DNA of 64,000 nt from an uncultured Lachnospiraceae bacterium (GTDB lineage: Bacteria; Bacillota; Clostridia; Lachnospirales; Lachnospiraceae), in NCBI GenBank assembly GCA_902788035.1, contig CADAIL010000010.1, forward strand, positions 1 through 64,000, written 5' to 3'. Below are positions 8,986-16,638 of this stretch, piece by piece (position 1 is the stretch's first letter; every line of letters starts with the position of its first letter). A program made the position numbers and the translations under genes. Under the pieces are notes generated by a model that saw only the letters and a program-made list of their open reading frames with translations, was not told the DNA's origin and ran no database searches.

Positions 8986-9426
8986 ATGTTAATGCCCAGT
9001 ATTTTCAGAACAAACGTATTTGATGATTTCTTCGAGGATCCGTTCAAGGATTTTACAAGAATGAACGCTGCGTCCAGACCGACACATGAGCTCATGAGAA
9101 CCGATGTCAAGGAAATGGAGAAAGGCTTCGAAGTTTCTGTATCCCTTCCGGGAGTAAAGAAAGAAGATATCACAGCCGAACTTAAGGACGGTTATCTTAC
9201 GATCACAGCATCGACAGGCACAAGCAAGGACGAGAAGGACGAGGATGGCAAGTACATCCGCAGAGAGAGATTCTTCGGCAGCGCCAAGAGAACCTTCTAC
9301 GTCGGCGAAGATGTCACAGAGGAAGACATCAAGGCTAAGTATGAGGACGGTATCCTGACACTGGATATCCCGAAGAAGGAAGCACAGCCGGTCGTTGAGC
9401 AGAAGAAATTCATCAACATCGACTAA
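8986..9426 (+). CDS. Hsp20/alpha-crystallin small heat-shock protein
   Basis: A 146-residue cytoplasmic holdase chaperone. The alpha-crystallin domain spans about residues 36-135, with the typical VSVSLPGVKKEDI and a GILTLDIPKK block near the C-terminus. A GAGGAGGT ribosome site lies upstream of ATG 8986. The CIRCE in the promoter predicts HrcA-controlled heat induction, and the next gene is a J-domain co-chaperone. Confidence 0.93.
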   Translation: MLMPSIFRTNVFDDFFEDPFKDFTRMNAASRPTHELMRTDVKEMEKGFEVSVSLPGVKKEDITAELKDGYLTITASTGTSKDEKDEDGKYIRRERFFGSAKRTFYVGEDVTEEDIKAKYEDGILTLDIPKKEAQPVVEQKKFINID

Positions 9427-9485
9427 CGCTGATTGAGAAATATAACCCTATGTGGGATAATGGAGACATCCCCGGGGAATTTATG

Positions 9486-9518
9486 GGCTGCATATCCAAC
9501 GGGGTGTGCAGCCTTTTT
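9486..9518 (+). terminator. Terminator between hsp20 and the J-protein gene
   Basis: GGCTGCA (9486-9492) pairs with TGCAGCC (9507-9513), followed by TTTTTT. The stem is short with a 14-base loop, so read-through into the J-protein gene 25 bases later is plausible. Confidence 0.65.
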
Positions 9519-9543
9519 TAAGATAAGAAAAGAGGAAAGTGGT

Positions 9544-10359
9544 ATGGGAGCAAAACGGGATTATTACAGAGTTCTGGGCGTGGACAAAACCGCGACTTCT
9601 GATGCCATCAAGAAAGCTTACAGGAAGCTTGCCAAGAAATATCATCCGGATGCAAATGACAATAATCCGCAGGCCGAGGCAAAATTCAAGGAGGTCCAGG
9701 AAGCCTACGATATTCTCAGCGATGAGGAGAAGCGCAAGCTCTACGATCAGTTCGGCTTTGCCGCCTTCGACGGAAGCGCTGGTCCGGGCGGAGGGAACCC
9801 CTACGGCTCCGGCGGTGCATGGCAGCAGTTCAGAAACGGCGGCTTCTCGGGATTTTCGGGCGGTCCCGGCGGAACATATCATGAGTTCCGCTTCAATGGC
9901 AGCAACATGGACATCGATGACATATTGAAGCAGGCGTTCGGAAGCAGTGGATTCGGCGGTTTTGGCAGATCTTCAGGCAGCCAGACCTACAGAAGTTCAG
10001 GCAGCTTTGGAGGCGGAAGGGCAGCGGGGCAGAGCTCCGGCCGTCCGGATAAGGACATCCCTGTGCGTGAGGGAGTGCTGCTCCAGAAGGGCAGCGATGT
10101 CTACACCATGGTCCGCGTGCCTTTCGAGACAGCGGTCCTCGGTGGAGAAGTGTTGGTGCCGACGCCGGACGGGCAGGTCAAATGCAAGGTCAAAGAGGGC
10201 ACGCAGCCGGGTTCGAAGATCAGGCTGCGCGGGAAAGGCATGCCCAAACGAAACGGCAGCGGGCGCGGTGATGAGTATGTCACGGTTGAAATTGCGGTGC
10301 CCAGCCGTATGAGCGCGGAGAAGAAGAGAAAGCTCAGAGAGTACGCGCAGACAACATGA
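9544..10359 (+). CDS. CbpA-like DnaJ-class co-chaperone
   Basis: A 271-residue J-domain protein that would stimulate DnaK ATP hydrolysis. The J-domain covers about residues 5-70 with the essential HPD in KKYHPDAN. A long Gly/Ser/Phe-rich linker follows (about 80-170), then one DnaJ C-terminal substrate-binding region (about 175-265). There is no cysteine-rich zinc finger, so it is CbpA-like rather than DnaJ proper. ATG 9544 is chosen over an in-frame start at 9433 because AGAGGAAAG precedes it and the J-domain starts at once. It sits just behind hsp20. Confidence 0.88.
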   Translation: MGAKRDYYRVLGVDKTATSDAIKKAYRKLAKKYHPDANDNNPQAEAKFKEVQEAYDILSDEEKRKLYDQFGFAAFDGSAGPGGGNPYGSGGAWQQFRNGGFSGFSGGPGGTYHEFRFNGSNMDIDDILKQAFGSSGFGGFGRSSGSQTYRSSGSFGGGRAAGQSSGRPDKDIPVREGVLLQKGSDVYTMVRVPFETAVLGGEVLVPTPDGQVKCKVKEGTQPGSKIRLRGKGMPKRNGSGRGDEYVTVEIAVPSRMSAEKKRKLREYAQTT

Positions 10360-10479
10360 GACAGATAGCAGCGAACAAAGCTCGTCTTCATCAGGCTTTC
10401 ATAGATTTGCATTGTCCGACAATGTAAAACATGGTAAGCGAGTTGAGGCGGGCTTTTTTGTGTGCTATTATGAGATAAA

Positions 10480-10502
10480 CGCTCCGCGAGCGAGACTTGA
10501 AT
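10480..10502 (+). repeat. Short GAGACTTGAA hairpin element, copy A
   Basis: CGCTC-CGC-GAGCG hairpin followed by AGACTTGAA. Related sequences occur at 11427-11456, 24011-24036 (inverted) and 45203-45233. It lies about 60 bases before the ComB-family gene. Confidence 0.45.
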
Positions 10503-10562
10503 ACAAGAGTTCGACCACCGTCTGCTCTTTTGTAATGTTGCTGATCTTAATGTGAGGTGCTT

Positions 10563-11252
10563 ATGAATATAAAGATATTGGAACTGATTGACGGAGCAAA
10601 ACAAGCCGAAGGTCTCACGGTCGTTATAGATGTGCTGCGGGCATTCTCTCTGGAAGTCTGCCTCTTCGCCCAGGGGGCGGAAAAAATCTATCCGATCGGC
10701 GACATGAATGAGGCATTTGCCCTAAAGGCAGAGCATCCGGACTGGCTGCTCTTTGGGGAGCGGGGCGGGGCAAAGGTCCCGGGCTGCGACTACGGCAACT
10801 CGCCGACGGGTATTGCGGGCATTGATTTCACCGGAAAGACGCTGATCCATTCGACCAGCGCCGGGACCCAGGGAATAGTGAACGCGACCGGCGCGGATGA
10901 GATCATCACAGGAAGTCTTCTCAACGCGCGTGCAATCGCGGAGTATATAAAAAAGAAGAATCCAGAGACGGTCTCCTTCTGCGCGATGGGCAATGCCGGT
11001 GTTCGCCGTGCAAATGAAGACGTCCTCTGCGCCGAATACATTAAGAGCATTCTCCTTGGGCATCCGATGCCCGACATAAAGGAGCGCGCCCGTGAACTTG
11101 AGTGGAACGGCGCGGAGCATTTCTTCAATGAAAATACGCAGCATATTTATCCGAAGCCGGACTTTTTCAAGTGTATAGAGGTCGACTCCTACGACCTTGT
11201 CATCCGGGTCGATCGGGATAAAGACGGAAGATATGTGGCGACGAGAGTGTAA
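10563..11252 (+). CDS. ComB-family 2-phosphosulfolactate phosphatase
   Basis: A 229-residue protein of the ComB family, which in archaea hydrolyses 2-phosphosulfolactate to sulfolactate for coenzyme M. Family blocks are visible: VVIDVLRAF near the N-terminus, GNSPTGI, and IHSTSAGTQGI. Bacterial homologues outside methanogens mostly have no tested role, so the physiological substrate is open. ATG 10563 is chosen because GAGG lies five bases upstream; a GTG at 10557 would overlap that site. A hairpin terminator follows. Confidence 0.75.
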   Translation: MNIKILELIDGAKQAEGLTVVIDVLRAFSLEVCLFAQGAEKIYPIGDMNEAFALKAEHPDWLLFGERGGAKVPGCDYGNSPTGIAGIDFTGKTLIHSTSAGTQGIVNATGADEIITGSLLNARAIAEYIKKKNPETVSFCAMGNAGVRRANEDVLCAEYIKSILLGHPMPDIKERARELEWNGAEHFFNENTQHIYPKPDFFKCIEVDSYDLVIRVDRDKDGRYVATRV

Positions 11253-11259
11253 ATCATGG

Positions 11260-11285
11260 GCTGGCGCATTATGCGCCGGCTCTTT
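11260..11285 (+). terminator. Terminator after the ComB-family gene
   Basis: GCTGGCGCA and TGCGCCGGC form a nine-pair stem with a TTA loop, followed by TCTTT. The T-run is short. Confidence 0.6.
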
Positions 11286-11371
11286 ACGTCTGGAAGAAAG
11301 GCAGCAGTCTGCTGAGCAAAATTTATATCCCCCCATGGGGCTTAAAATCCGTGCTTTAGTGCAGTAAAATA

Positions 11372-11530
11372 TTCACAGGCTACAGGGATTCATTTTGGAA
11401 TAATGTCAGTTGGCACTGACTGGAATCCCGCGCTAAGTTTCGAGGGAGACTTGAAATATAAAGCCGATTGAACTCTGGTCCGGATTACTGGACGAAAGCA
11501 TAAAGAGTTTTGAATGATCCATGAGGAGGA
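11372..11530 (+). promoter_or_regulatory. Structured leader of the cobalt transporter operon
   Basis: About 160 bases before cbiM hold several predicted stems: GGGATTC/GAATCCC (11388 to about 11429) enclosing GTCAGT-TGGC-ACTGAC, then AAGTTTC/GAGACTT. Further on, GTCCGGATTACTGGAC resembles the 3' conserved part of cobalamin riboswitches, and GGCACTG resembles the B12 box. The order of elements does not fit the consensus cleanly, and a Ni/Co-sensing (NiCo) riboswitch is an alternative. Cobalt ECF operons are often riboswitch-controlled, but part of this leader also belongs to a short hairpin repeat family. A covariance-model search would decide. Confidence 0.35.
11427..11456 (+). repeat. Short GAGACTTGAA hairpin element, copy B
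   Basis: CCCGCGCTAAGTTTCG followed by AGGGAGACTTGAAA; the AAGTTTC/GAGACTT arms pair. Nearly the same sequence lies at 45203-45233 before cbiB and, inverted, at 24011-24036. Confidence 0.5.
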
Positions 11531-11536
11531 TTTCCT

Positions 11537-12529
11537 ATGCATATGGCAGACGCGCTTGTCGCGCCGGCAGTCGCAGGCACTATGTACCTTTGCTCGACCG
11601 GAGCGGCGACATATTCCGTAAAAAAAGTAAGGGACATGGCTGACCCCAAAAAAATACCGGTCATGGGAATTATGGGTGCTTTTGTTTTCGCGACCCAGAT
11701 GATCAATTTCACGATCCCGGGCACAGGTTCCAGCGGCCACCTCTGCGGCGGCATGCTGCTGACTGCGCTCCTCGGACCCAGCGGCGCTTTTCTCACCATG
11801 ATCAGTGTGCTGCTGATTCAATGTCTTCTTTTTGCGGACGGAGGCTTGCTGGCTCTCGGCTGCAATGTCTGGAACATGGCATTTTACGGGTGCTTTGTCG
11901 GTGCCCTGATCTGGCGTCTCTTTATGAAGGGCGGTATGACCCGCGGCAAGATCATTGCGGCTTCGATAGTCGGCTCCGTGGTCACTCTGCAGATGGGTGC
12001 TTTCAGCGTCGTCCTCGAGACCCTCGCGTCCGGCATCACTGAGCTTCCGTTCTCAACATTTTTGCTTGCAATGCAGCCCATCCATCTTGCCATAGGCGCG
12101 GTTGAAGGGCTTATCACTGCGGCGGTACTGTCATTTGTATATTCCGCAAGGCCGGAGCTTCTCTACTGCTCTTATGCTTCTGCAAATGAAAACCGCCTCT
12201 CTGTCGGCAAGACTCTTGCCATCATCGGCGTGTGCGCGGCTTTGATCGGCGGCGGCCTGTCGCTATTTGCATCATCCTATCCTGACGGCCTTGAATGGTC
12301 GCTCGAAAGAGTCACAGGAAGTACGGAACTTGATGCGGAAGGATCCATCTATGAGGCTGCGGGCAGCGTTCAGGAAACCACATCGCTTCTGCCTGATTAC
12401 GCGTTCAAAGGAAACGAATCGGCAGTGGGGACATCCTTCTCCGGCATCGTCGGCGGCGCGGTTGTTGCGCTCGTCTGCATCGGAGGCTGCACCGCGTTCA
12501 AGTTTTACAAAAAGGCACGAACCGCATAA
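11537..12529 (+). CDS. cbiM: Cobalt ECF transporter substrate component, CbiM-CbiN fusion
   Basis: A 330-residue membrane protein that binds Co2+ (family members may take Ni2+) and passes it through the CbiQ/CbiO module. The N-terminus MHMADAL supplies the metal ligands of the family (N-terminal amine and His2), which fixes the start at 11537; AGGAGG lies upstream. Membrane segments fill residues 1-210. A further helix and a PDGLEWS motif (about residue 250) plus a last helix correspond to CbiN, normally a separate small subunit. cbiQ follows after eight bases. Confidence 0.9.
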   Translation: MHMADALVAPAVAGTMYLCSTGAATYSVKKVRDMADPKKIPVMGIMGAFVFATQMINFTIPGTGSSGHLCGGMLLTALLGPSGAFLTMISVLLIQCLLFADGGLLALGCNVWNMAFYGCFVGALIWRLFMKGGMTRGKIIAASIVGSVVTLQMGAFSVVLETLASGITELPFSTFLLAMQPIHLAIGAVEGLITAAVLSFVYSARPELLYCSYASANENRLSVGKTLAIIGVCAALIGGGLSLFASSYPDGLEWSLERVTGSTELDAEGSIYEAAGSVQETTSLLPDYAFKGNESAVGTSFSGIVGGAVVALVCIGGCTAFKFYKKARTA

Positions 12530-12537
12530 AGACATTA

Positions 12538-13338
12538 ATGAGCAAGATCAGCAGTGCAATAACTGAAATTCACAGAATTGAAGATCTGCAAAAAAGAGAC
12601 CAGTGGCTGAACCGCATTCACCCACTGGTCAAACTTGCGTGTACATGTTTTTATATCGTCTGCCTGGTCTCGTTCAACCCCTATGATATTCTGGGCGTGC
12701 TGTCCATGGGGCTCTATCCGCTCATCCTGTTCATGACGGGCGATCTCAGCATAACTGACTGCCTTCGAAGAGTGCGCATCGTTCTGCCCCTTGTGTGCCT
12801 GATCGGAATCTTCAACCCGATTTTCGACAGGGCTCCGATGCTCCTTTTCGGGTTCGCTGTGAGGGCGGGATTTGTCTCTATGCTGACTCTGATCATGAAG
12901 GGTGTGTTTGCGGTCCTGGCCTCCTACATCCTGATCGCGTCGACGTCTATCGAAAATATCTGTTACGCGCTCAGCATTCTTCACCTTCCCGGTATCCTGA
13001 TTACTGAGACTCTGCTCATCTACCGTTATGTCGGGCTGCTCCTTGCCGAGACAGAACGGATTACGCAGGCTTACTCGCTTCGGGCTCCGGGTCAGAAGGG
13101 TGTGCATTTTAAAGTCTGGGGGTCACTCGCCGGACAGATGCTTCTTCGCAGCATGGATCGTGCAAATGACGTCTTCGCCAGCATGTCTCTCCGAGGTTAT
13201 TCTTCGGATTTTCGATACCGGAAATCCGGTATCCGATGGCGGGCTTTTGACTTGCTTTATCTTGCGGTCTGGTGCTGCGCATTTTTGTTTCTCCGGAACT
13301 TCCCTCTTTTTGAAATAGTGGGATCATTGTTCGTCTGA
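12538..13338 (+). CDS. cbiQ: Cobalt ECF transporter T component CbiQ
   Basis: A 266-residue membrane coupling protein linking the S component to the ATPase. Several membrane helices are visible, and the two cytoplasmic coupling helices carry the Ala-Arg-Gly-type motifs seen here as YSLRAPG and MSLRGY. It starts eight bases after cbiM with a weak ribosome site, so its translation probably depends on cbiM. Confidence 0.9.
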   Translation: MSKISSAITEIHRIEDLQKRDQWLNRIHPLVKLACTCFYIVCLVSFNPYDILGVLSMGLYPLILFMTGDLSITDCLRRVRIVLPLVCLIGIFNPIFDRAPMLLFGFAVRAGFVSMLTLIMKGVFAVLASYILIASTSIENICYALSILHLPGILITETLLIYRYVGLLLAETERITQAYSLRAPGQKGVHFKVWGSLAGQMLLRSMDRANDVFASMSLRGYSSDFRYRKSGIRWRAFDLLYLAVWCCAFLFLRNFPLFEIVGSLFV

Positions 13339-13507
13339 AAAATAATGCAGGGGATTGTGTCACGCCACTGAGACGAATAGCATATTGATTTGCCCGCCGC
13401 TTGTAGAAGCTTGGTTTTCCCCGACTGAGATATATCAGCCGCATGCTTTATGTGGAAAAAGGCCGGCAATGGTCAGTACATCGGATGTATGAATAAATGG
13501 AGTAAAA

Positions 13508-14230
13508 ATGAGACAAATTGAAATCAGGAATCTGACATTTGCATACATGAAAGGCGCGGATATATTGAAAGATATCTCACTCAGCGTGTCTCCGGGTGAA
13601 TCTGTCGGGTTGGTCGGCGCGAACGGAGCGGGAAAATCCACCCTGCTCAAGATTCTTGTAGGGCTGAACCCGGGATTTGCGGGAAGTGTGACGGTCGGCG
13701 GAATTCCGGTCGAAAAGGGTACGTTGCCAAAGATCCGGCAGAAGATCGGCTACGTGTTCCAGGATTCGGACAGCCAGCTTTTTATGACGACTGTGGGCGA
13801 GGACGTGGCTTTCGGACCGAGGAACTACGGTCTTTCTGAGAGCGAGGTCAGAGCCCGCACGGATCGGGCGCTGGCTGAGACAGGCATCACGCATATTAAG
13901 GACAGACCGATCATGAGGCTTTCCGGCGGTGAGAAGAAGCTGGCTTCTATCGCGACGATACTCTCCATGGAGCCGGAGATTTTGCTGCTCGATGAGCCGT
14001 CGATTGCTCTCGATCCAAAGAATCGGCGGAATATTATTAACATATTGAACCGCCTTCAGGCGACGAAGATCATTGCCTCCCACGATCTTGACATGATCAT
14101 GGATACGTGCAGCCGTACGGTCCTGATGGGCGACGGGAAAATTATAGCCGACGGACCGACCGACAAGATATTGCGGGATAAGGCACTTCTTGAAGAGAAC
14201 AGTCTGGAGCTGCCGCTCCGGCTGCAGTGA
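13508..14230 (+). CDS. cbiO: Cobalt ECF transporter ATPase CbiO
   Basis: A 240-residue ABC ATPase energising cobalt uptake. Walker A GANGAGKST, Q-loop FQDSDSQ (typical of ECF ATPases), signature LSGGEKKL, Walker B ILLLDEPS and the H-loop ASHDLD are all present. Only one ATPase is encoded, so it probably works as a homodimer. A 169-base gap separates it from cbiQ. Confidence 0.92.
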   Translation: MRQIEIRNLTFAYMKGADILKDISLSVSPGESVGLVGANGAGKSTLLKILVGLNPGFAGSVTVGGIPVEKGTLPKIRQKIGYVFQDSDSQLFMTTVGEDVAFGPRNYGLSESEVRARTDRALAETGITHIKDRPIMRLSGGEKKLASIATILSMEPEILLLDEPSIALDPKNRRNIINILNRLQATKIIASHDLDMIMDTCSRTVLMGDGKIIADGPTDKILRDKALLEENSLELPLRLQ

Positions 14231-14319
14231 TTCGATCCGGCGGCACATGGCAGGCACGGCCCGTATGAGGCAGCTCCGCTGCGCAGGAGTCCAAAGACTC
14301 GCACATGCGCTTTTGCCTG

Positions 14320-14328
14320 TGCTATAAT
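14320..14328 (+). promoter_or_regulatory. Extended -10 promoter before the CsoR-family gene
   Basis: TGCTATAAT is an extended -10 (TG, one base, TATAAT) without a clear -35. It would leave a leader of about 115 bases containing GC-rich inverted sequence where the repressor itself might bind. Confidence 0.5.
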
Positions 14329-14449
14329 TAAAAGACAGTATCTGTTTCAAGTTCTTCGTTTGCCTGCGGGCAGCAGGCGGGGCTTGAAGCAGTTGGAATC
14401 ATGAGGTACTGATTCCGGCGGCATTGTCTTTACCGAGGAGGAGCAGAAA

Positions 14450-14776
14450 ATGGCAGACCATACGCATGAACACTTGCAGGAAAAAGAACAACTCACGCAT
14501 GTGCACGGGCACTACCACTCCCCGGAGCACAAGAAAAAGGTGCTGAACAGGCTCGCCCGGATCATCGGCCATCTCCAGAAGGTCAAGGATATGGTTGAAA
14601 ATGATGAGGACTGCGCAGATGTTCTCGTTCAGCTGTCCGCAGTCAATTCCGCCGTGCGGAGCCTCGGCAAGGTGATCATCAACGAGCACATCACCCATTG
14701 TCTCATCCATGCGATGGAGGATGGCAACAGGCATTCAATCGAGGAATTCCGGAAGGCGATTGAGCGCTTTCTGTGA
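14450..14776 (+). CDS. csoR: CsoR/RcnR-family metal-sensing repressor
   Basis: A 108-residue all-helical repressor. Cys55, His80 and Cys84 show the same spacing (25 and 4) as the Cu(I) ligands Cys36-His61-Cys65 of Mycobacterium tuberculosis CsoR, which favours copper. A His-rich N-terminal tail (about residues 4-23) recalls Ni/Co sensors of the RcnR branch, and the gene follows the cobalt transporter. I lean to a CsoR-type Cu(I) sensor but cannot exclude Co/Ni. It ends before a bidirectional terminator. Confidence 0.8.
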   Translation: MADHTHEHLQEKEQLTHVHGHYHSPEHKKKVLNRLARIIGHLQKVKDMVENDEDCADVLVQLSAVNSAVRSLGKVIINEHITHCLIHAMEDGNRHSIEEFRKAIERFL

Positions 14777-14853
14777 CGAGCGGCAGCCTCCGCCATACCG
14801 AAAGACGCAAAGATGTCTCTGCCGCAGACGGCAGGAAGTCTGATCCGTAAAAC

Positions 14854-14915
14854 AAAAAAGCCGCCCTATGGATCTCGCTGCAAGAAGAGCGGGAAGCCAG
14901 GGGCGGCGTTTTTTT
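14854..14915. terminator. Bidirectional terminator
   Basis: AAAAAAGCCGCCC and GGGCGGCGTTTTTTT flank a 30-base loop between the convergent CsoR-family and ECF S-component genes, giving U-tracts on both strands. Confidence 0.85.
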
Positions 14916-14938
14916 ACCATGCTATCAATTTTATACGA

Positions 14939-15565
14939 TTATGCTGCCATACGTGCAGGCTGTCTGCTGAGAAAAGCGGACAGGGATTTGCACACGATGC
15001 CTCCGACGACTCCGACAGCAACAGCTTCGATGAGTCCCTGCAGACCGACGAGGGCGACGACGAATGCGAGCGGGTTCGAGACGCCGAACGTATTCACAAG
15101 ATTCTGCACATAATCTGTGTGGTAGAAGACCAGGCAGATATAACCCATGAATAACAGTGTGTTGAGAAGCGGGGCGGCGATGGAGCCGACGAAGAGGCTC
15201 CATGTCCTTCTGTGGTCGAACTGTTTGACCAGAGAATAGACGACTCCTGTAAGTAAGCCCATGAGGGTGCGGGTCACGACGCAGAGAATGAAGGTGTGGA
15301 CCGGGCTGACGCCAAGAAGCGCGCTCGTCATGGCAGAACCTCCGGTGAGTGCGTCCTTGAAGCTCACGAGTCCGAATACGGCTCCGGTGATGGCTCCGCC
15401 TGCCGGACCGATGATGATGGCTGCCACTGCGATCGGCAATGTCAGAAAGCTCATGTAGAGCGGGCCTACCGGCACGCTTCCGAGTCCGATGGCTTTCATG
15501 ACGAGCTGGATGCAGATGAGCATTGCGAGCTGCACGAGTGTGAGTAGATCGTAATTCTTTTTCAT
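14939..15565 (-). CDS. ECF transporter S component, substrate unknown
   Basis: A 208-residue membrane protein with about six helices, of the S-component type that binds a vitamin or similar nutrient and uses the shared ECF module. The N-terminus (KKNYDLLTLVQLAMLICIQLVM) and the GPAGGAITGAVFGL segment are characteristic. ATG at 15565 is chosen over an in-frame upstream start at 15640 because AGGAGGA lies eight bases before it. No own ATPase is adjacent. Pantothenate- or folate-type substrates are possible but not shown. Confidence 0.75.
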   Translation of the reverse strand: MKKNYDLLTLVQLAMLICIQLVMKAIGLGSVPVGPLYMSFLTLPIAVAAIIIGPAGGAITGAVFGLVSFKDALTGGSAMTSALLGVSPVHTFILCVVTRTLMGLLTGVVYSLVKQFDHRRTWSLFVGSIAAPLLNTLLFMGYICLVFYHTDYVQNLVNTFGVSNPLAFVVALVGLQGLIEAVAVGVVGGIVCKSLSAFLSRQPARMAA

Positions 15566-15685
15566 ATTTTGTTTCCTCCTGCTGCTGTTCCGCCTTAGGC
15601 GCGGATACGGCGCAATTTCATAATAGCGAAAACGCCTCAAAAGTCAATAGAAGTCACAGATTGTTCAATCTTTTGAACAAGACCT

Positions 15686-15882
15686 ACAATCTAGACAGGC
15701 TGTAACGGAATTACTAATCCGGCGCAAACACCATCTTCATCGAAAAACGCATATCCTGTCCTGCGAGCTAAGTAAATGCATTCGCATTTACTGATCTCTC
15801 GGTCGGATATGCAATGTTTTTCTCACGAAGATGGATGCTTTGCTGCCGGAAGCGAAGTACAGGAACAGCCTGTCTGGATTGT
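15686..15882. repeat. Nested palindromic element, copy 2
   Basis: A 197-bp element with ends ACAATCTAGACAGGCTG and CAGCCTGTCTGGATTGT. The outer stem is GCATATCC/GGATATGC, changed on both sides relative to copy 1, and the inner hairpin is GTAAATGC-ATTC-GCATTTAC. The constant GATCTCTCGGTCGG follows. It lies upstream of the divergently arranged ECF S-component and ArsR-family genes and directly precedes a 15-bp tandem repeat. Confidence 0.85.
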
Positions 15883-15889
15883 TACATAT

Positions 15890-16009
15890 TATCAATGCCG
15901 GAACTATCAGCACGTGAATTATCAGCACGTGAACTATCAACACGTAACCTATCAGCACGTGAACTACCAATGCCGTAACTATTAATACCGGTAATATCAA
16001 CACCACTCA
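15890..16009 (+). repeat. 15-bp tandem repeat with CACGTG cores
   Basis: Eight diverged units of 15 bases of the type TATCAGCACGTGAAC lie end to end. Middle units keep the palindrome CACGTG; outer units diverge to AATGCCG or AATACCG. The array ends two bases before the -35 TTGACA of the ArsR-family promoter. Since 15 is divisible by three there are open frames across it, but they have no ribosome site and look like repeat artefacts. Confidence 0.8.
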
Positions 16010-16010
16010 A

Positions 16011-16067
16011 TTGACATAATGCTACTCCTGTGATAGCCTTTAAAACATATGAGTGAATATTCACATG
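16011..16067 (+). promoter_or_regulatory. Promoter and metal-sensor operator of the ArsR/SmtB gene
   Basis: TTGACA at 16011-16016 is followed by a weak -10 (TAGCCT, 16034-16039). Just downstream, 16046-16067 is an imperfect palindrome CATATGAGTGAA-TATTCACATG, the usual form of an SmtB/CzrA operator. A close relative lies at 21826-21847 before the metallochaperone and ATPase genes, so autoregulation and a shared regulon are likely. Confidence 0.7.
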
Positions 16068-16083
16068 AAAGCGGGGGATCGCC

Positions 16084-16443
16084 ATGGCTATAAATGAAAT
16101 TGAACACTGCGAACACACGGAGGTCCATGCCGAGACTGTTCAGGCAGTGCGGGAGCACATGCCGGCCGAGGATGAGCTCTACGACCTCGCGGAGCTCTTC
16201 AAGGTGTTCGGAGACTCGACGAGGATCCGTATACTATTTGCACTCTTTGAAGCAGATATCTGCGTATGCGATCTTGCGGAGCTTCTGGGTATGACACAGT
16301 CCGCGATCTCACATCAGCTGCGGATATTAAAGAACGCAAAGCTGGTCAAGAACAGAAGAGACGGCAAACAGGTCATTTATTTTCTTGCTGACGAACATGT
16401 CAGATTTATCATCAATCAGGGTCTTGAACACATAGAAGAGTAA
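16084..16443 (+). CDS. ArsR/SmtB-family zinc/cadmium-type sensor repressor
   Basis: A 119-residue winged-helix repressor. Two metal sites are readable. The alpha5 site Asp103-x-His105 with His116-x2-Glu119 matches the spacing of SmtB (Asp104, His106, His117, Glu120), a zinc site. Cys60 and Cys62 in DICVCDLAE match the alpha3 cysteines of CadC-type sensors. The recognition helix is MTQSAISHQLRIL. The same operator type occurs before its own gene and before the P-type ATPase unit, so Zn/Cd stress sensing is the best reading. Confidence 0.88.
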   Translation: MAINEIEHCEHTEVHAETVQAVREHMPAEDELYDLAELFKVFGDSTRIRILFALFEADICVCDLAELLGMTQSAISHQLRILKNAKLVKNRRDGKQVIYFLADEHVRFIINQGLEHIEE

Positions 16444-16507
16444 TACTTACCGGAGATGGCAGAAATTCGGTCAGGAAGTTTTAACTAATTAATGACAGGC
16501 AGTACGT

Positions 16508-16557
16508 AATCTCACTTCGCATCCGGGTTATTTCCGCGGTGTGCAAGTGGGATTTTT
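16508..16557 (+). terminator. Terminator after the ArsR-family gene
   Basis: AATCTCACTTCGCA and TGTGCAAGTGGGATT pair imperfectly around a loop of about 20 bases, followed by TTTTT. Confidence 0.65.
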
Positions 16558-16638
16558 TAGTCTCTGCCGAAGAATTCTTGTGCCCGCGCCGCAAAGCCCT
16601 TTGTGGCACGAATAGAAGGCACTTTATGGAGTTTAGGT

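Noticed and set aside
15776-16118. Short repetitive open frames over the 15-bp repeats (YQHVNYQHV type)
   Set aside because: Arise because the repeat period is divisible by three; they overlap the palindromic element and promoter and lack start signals.
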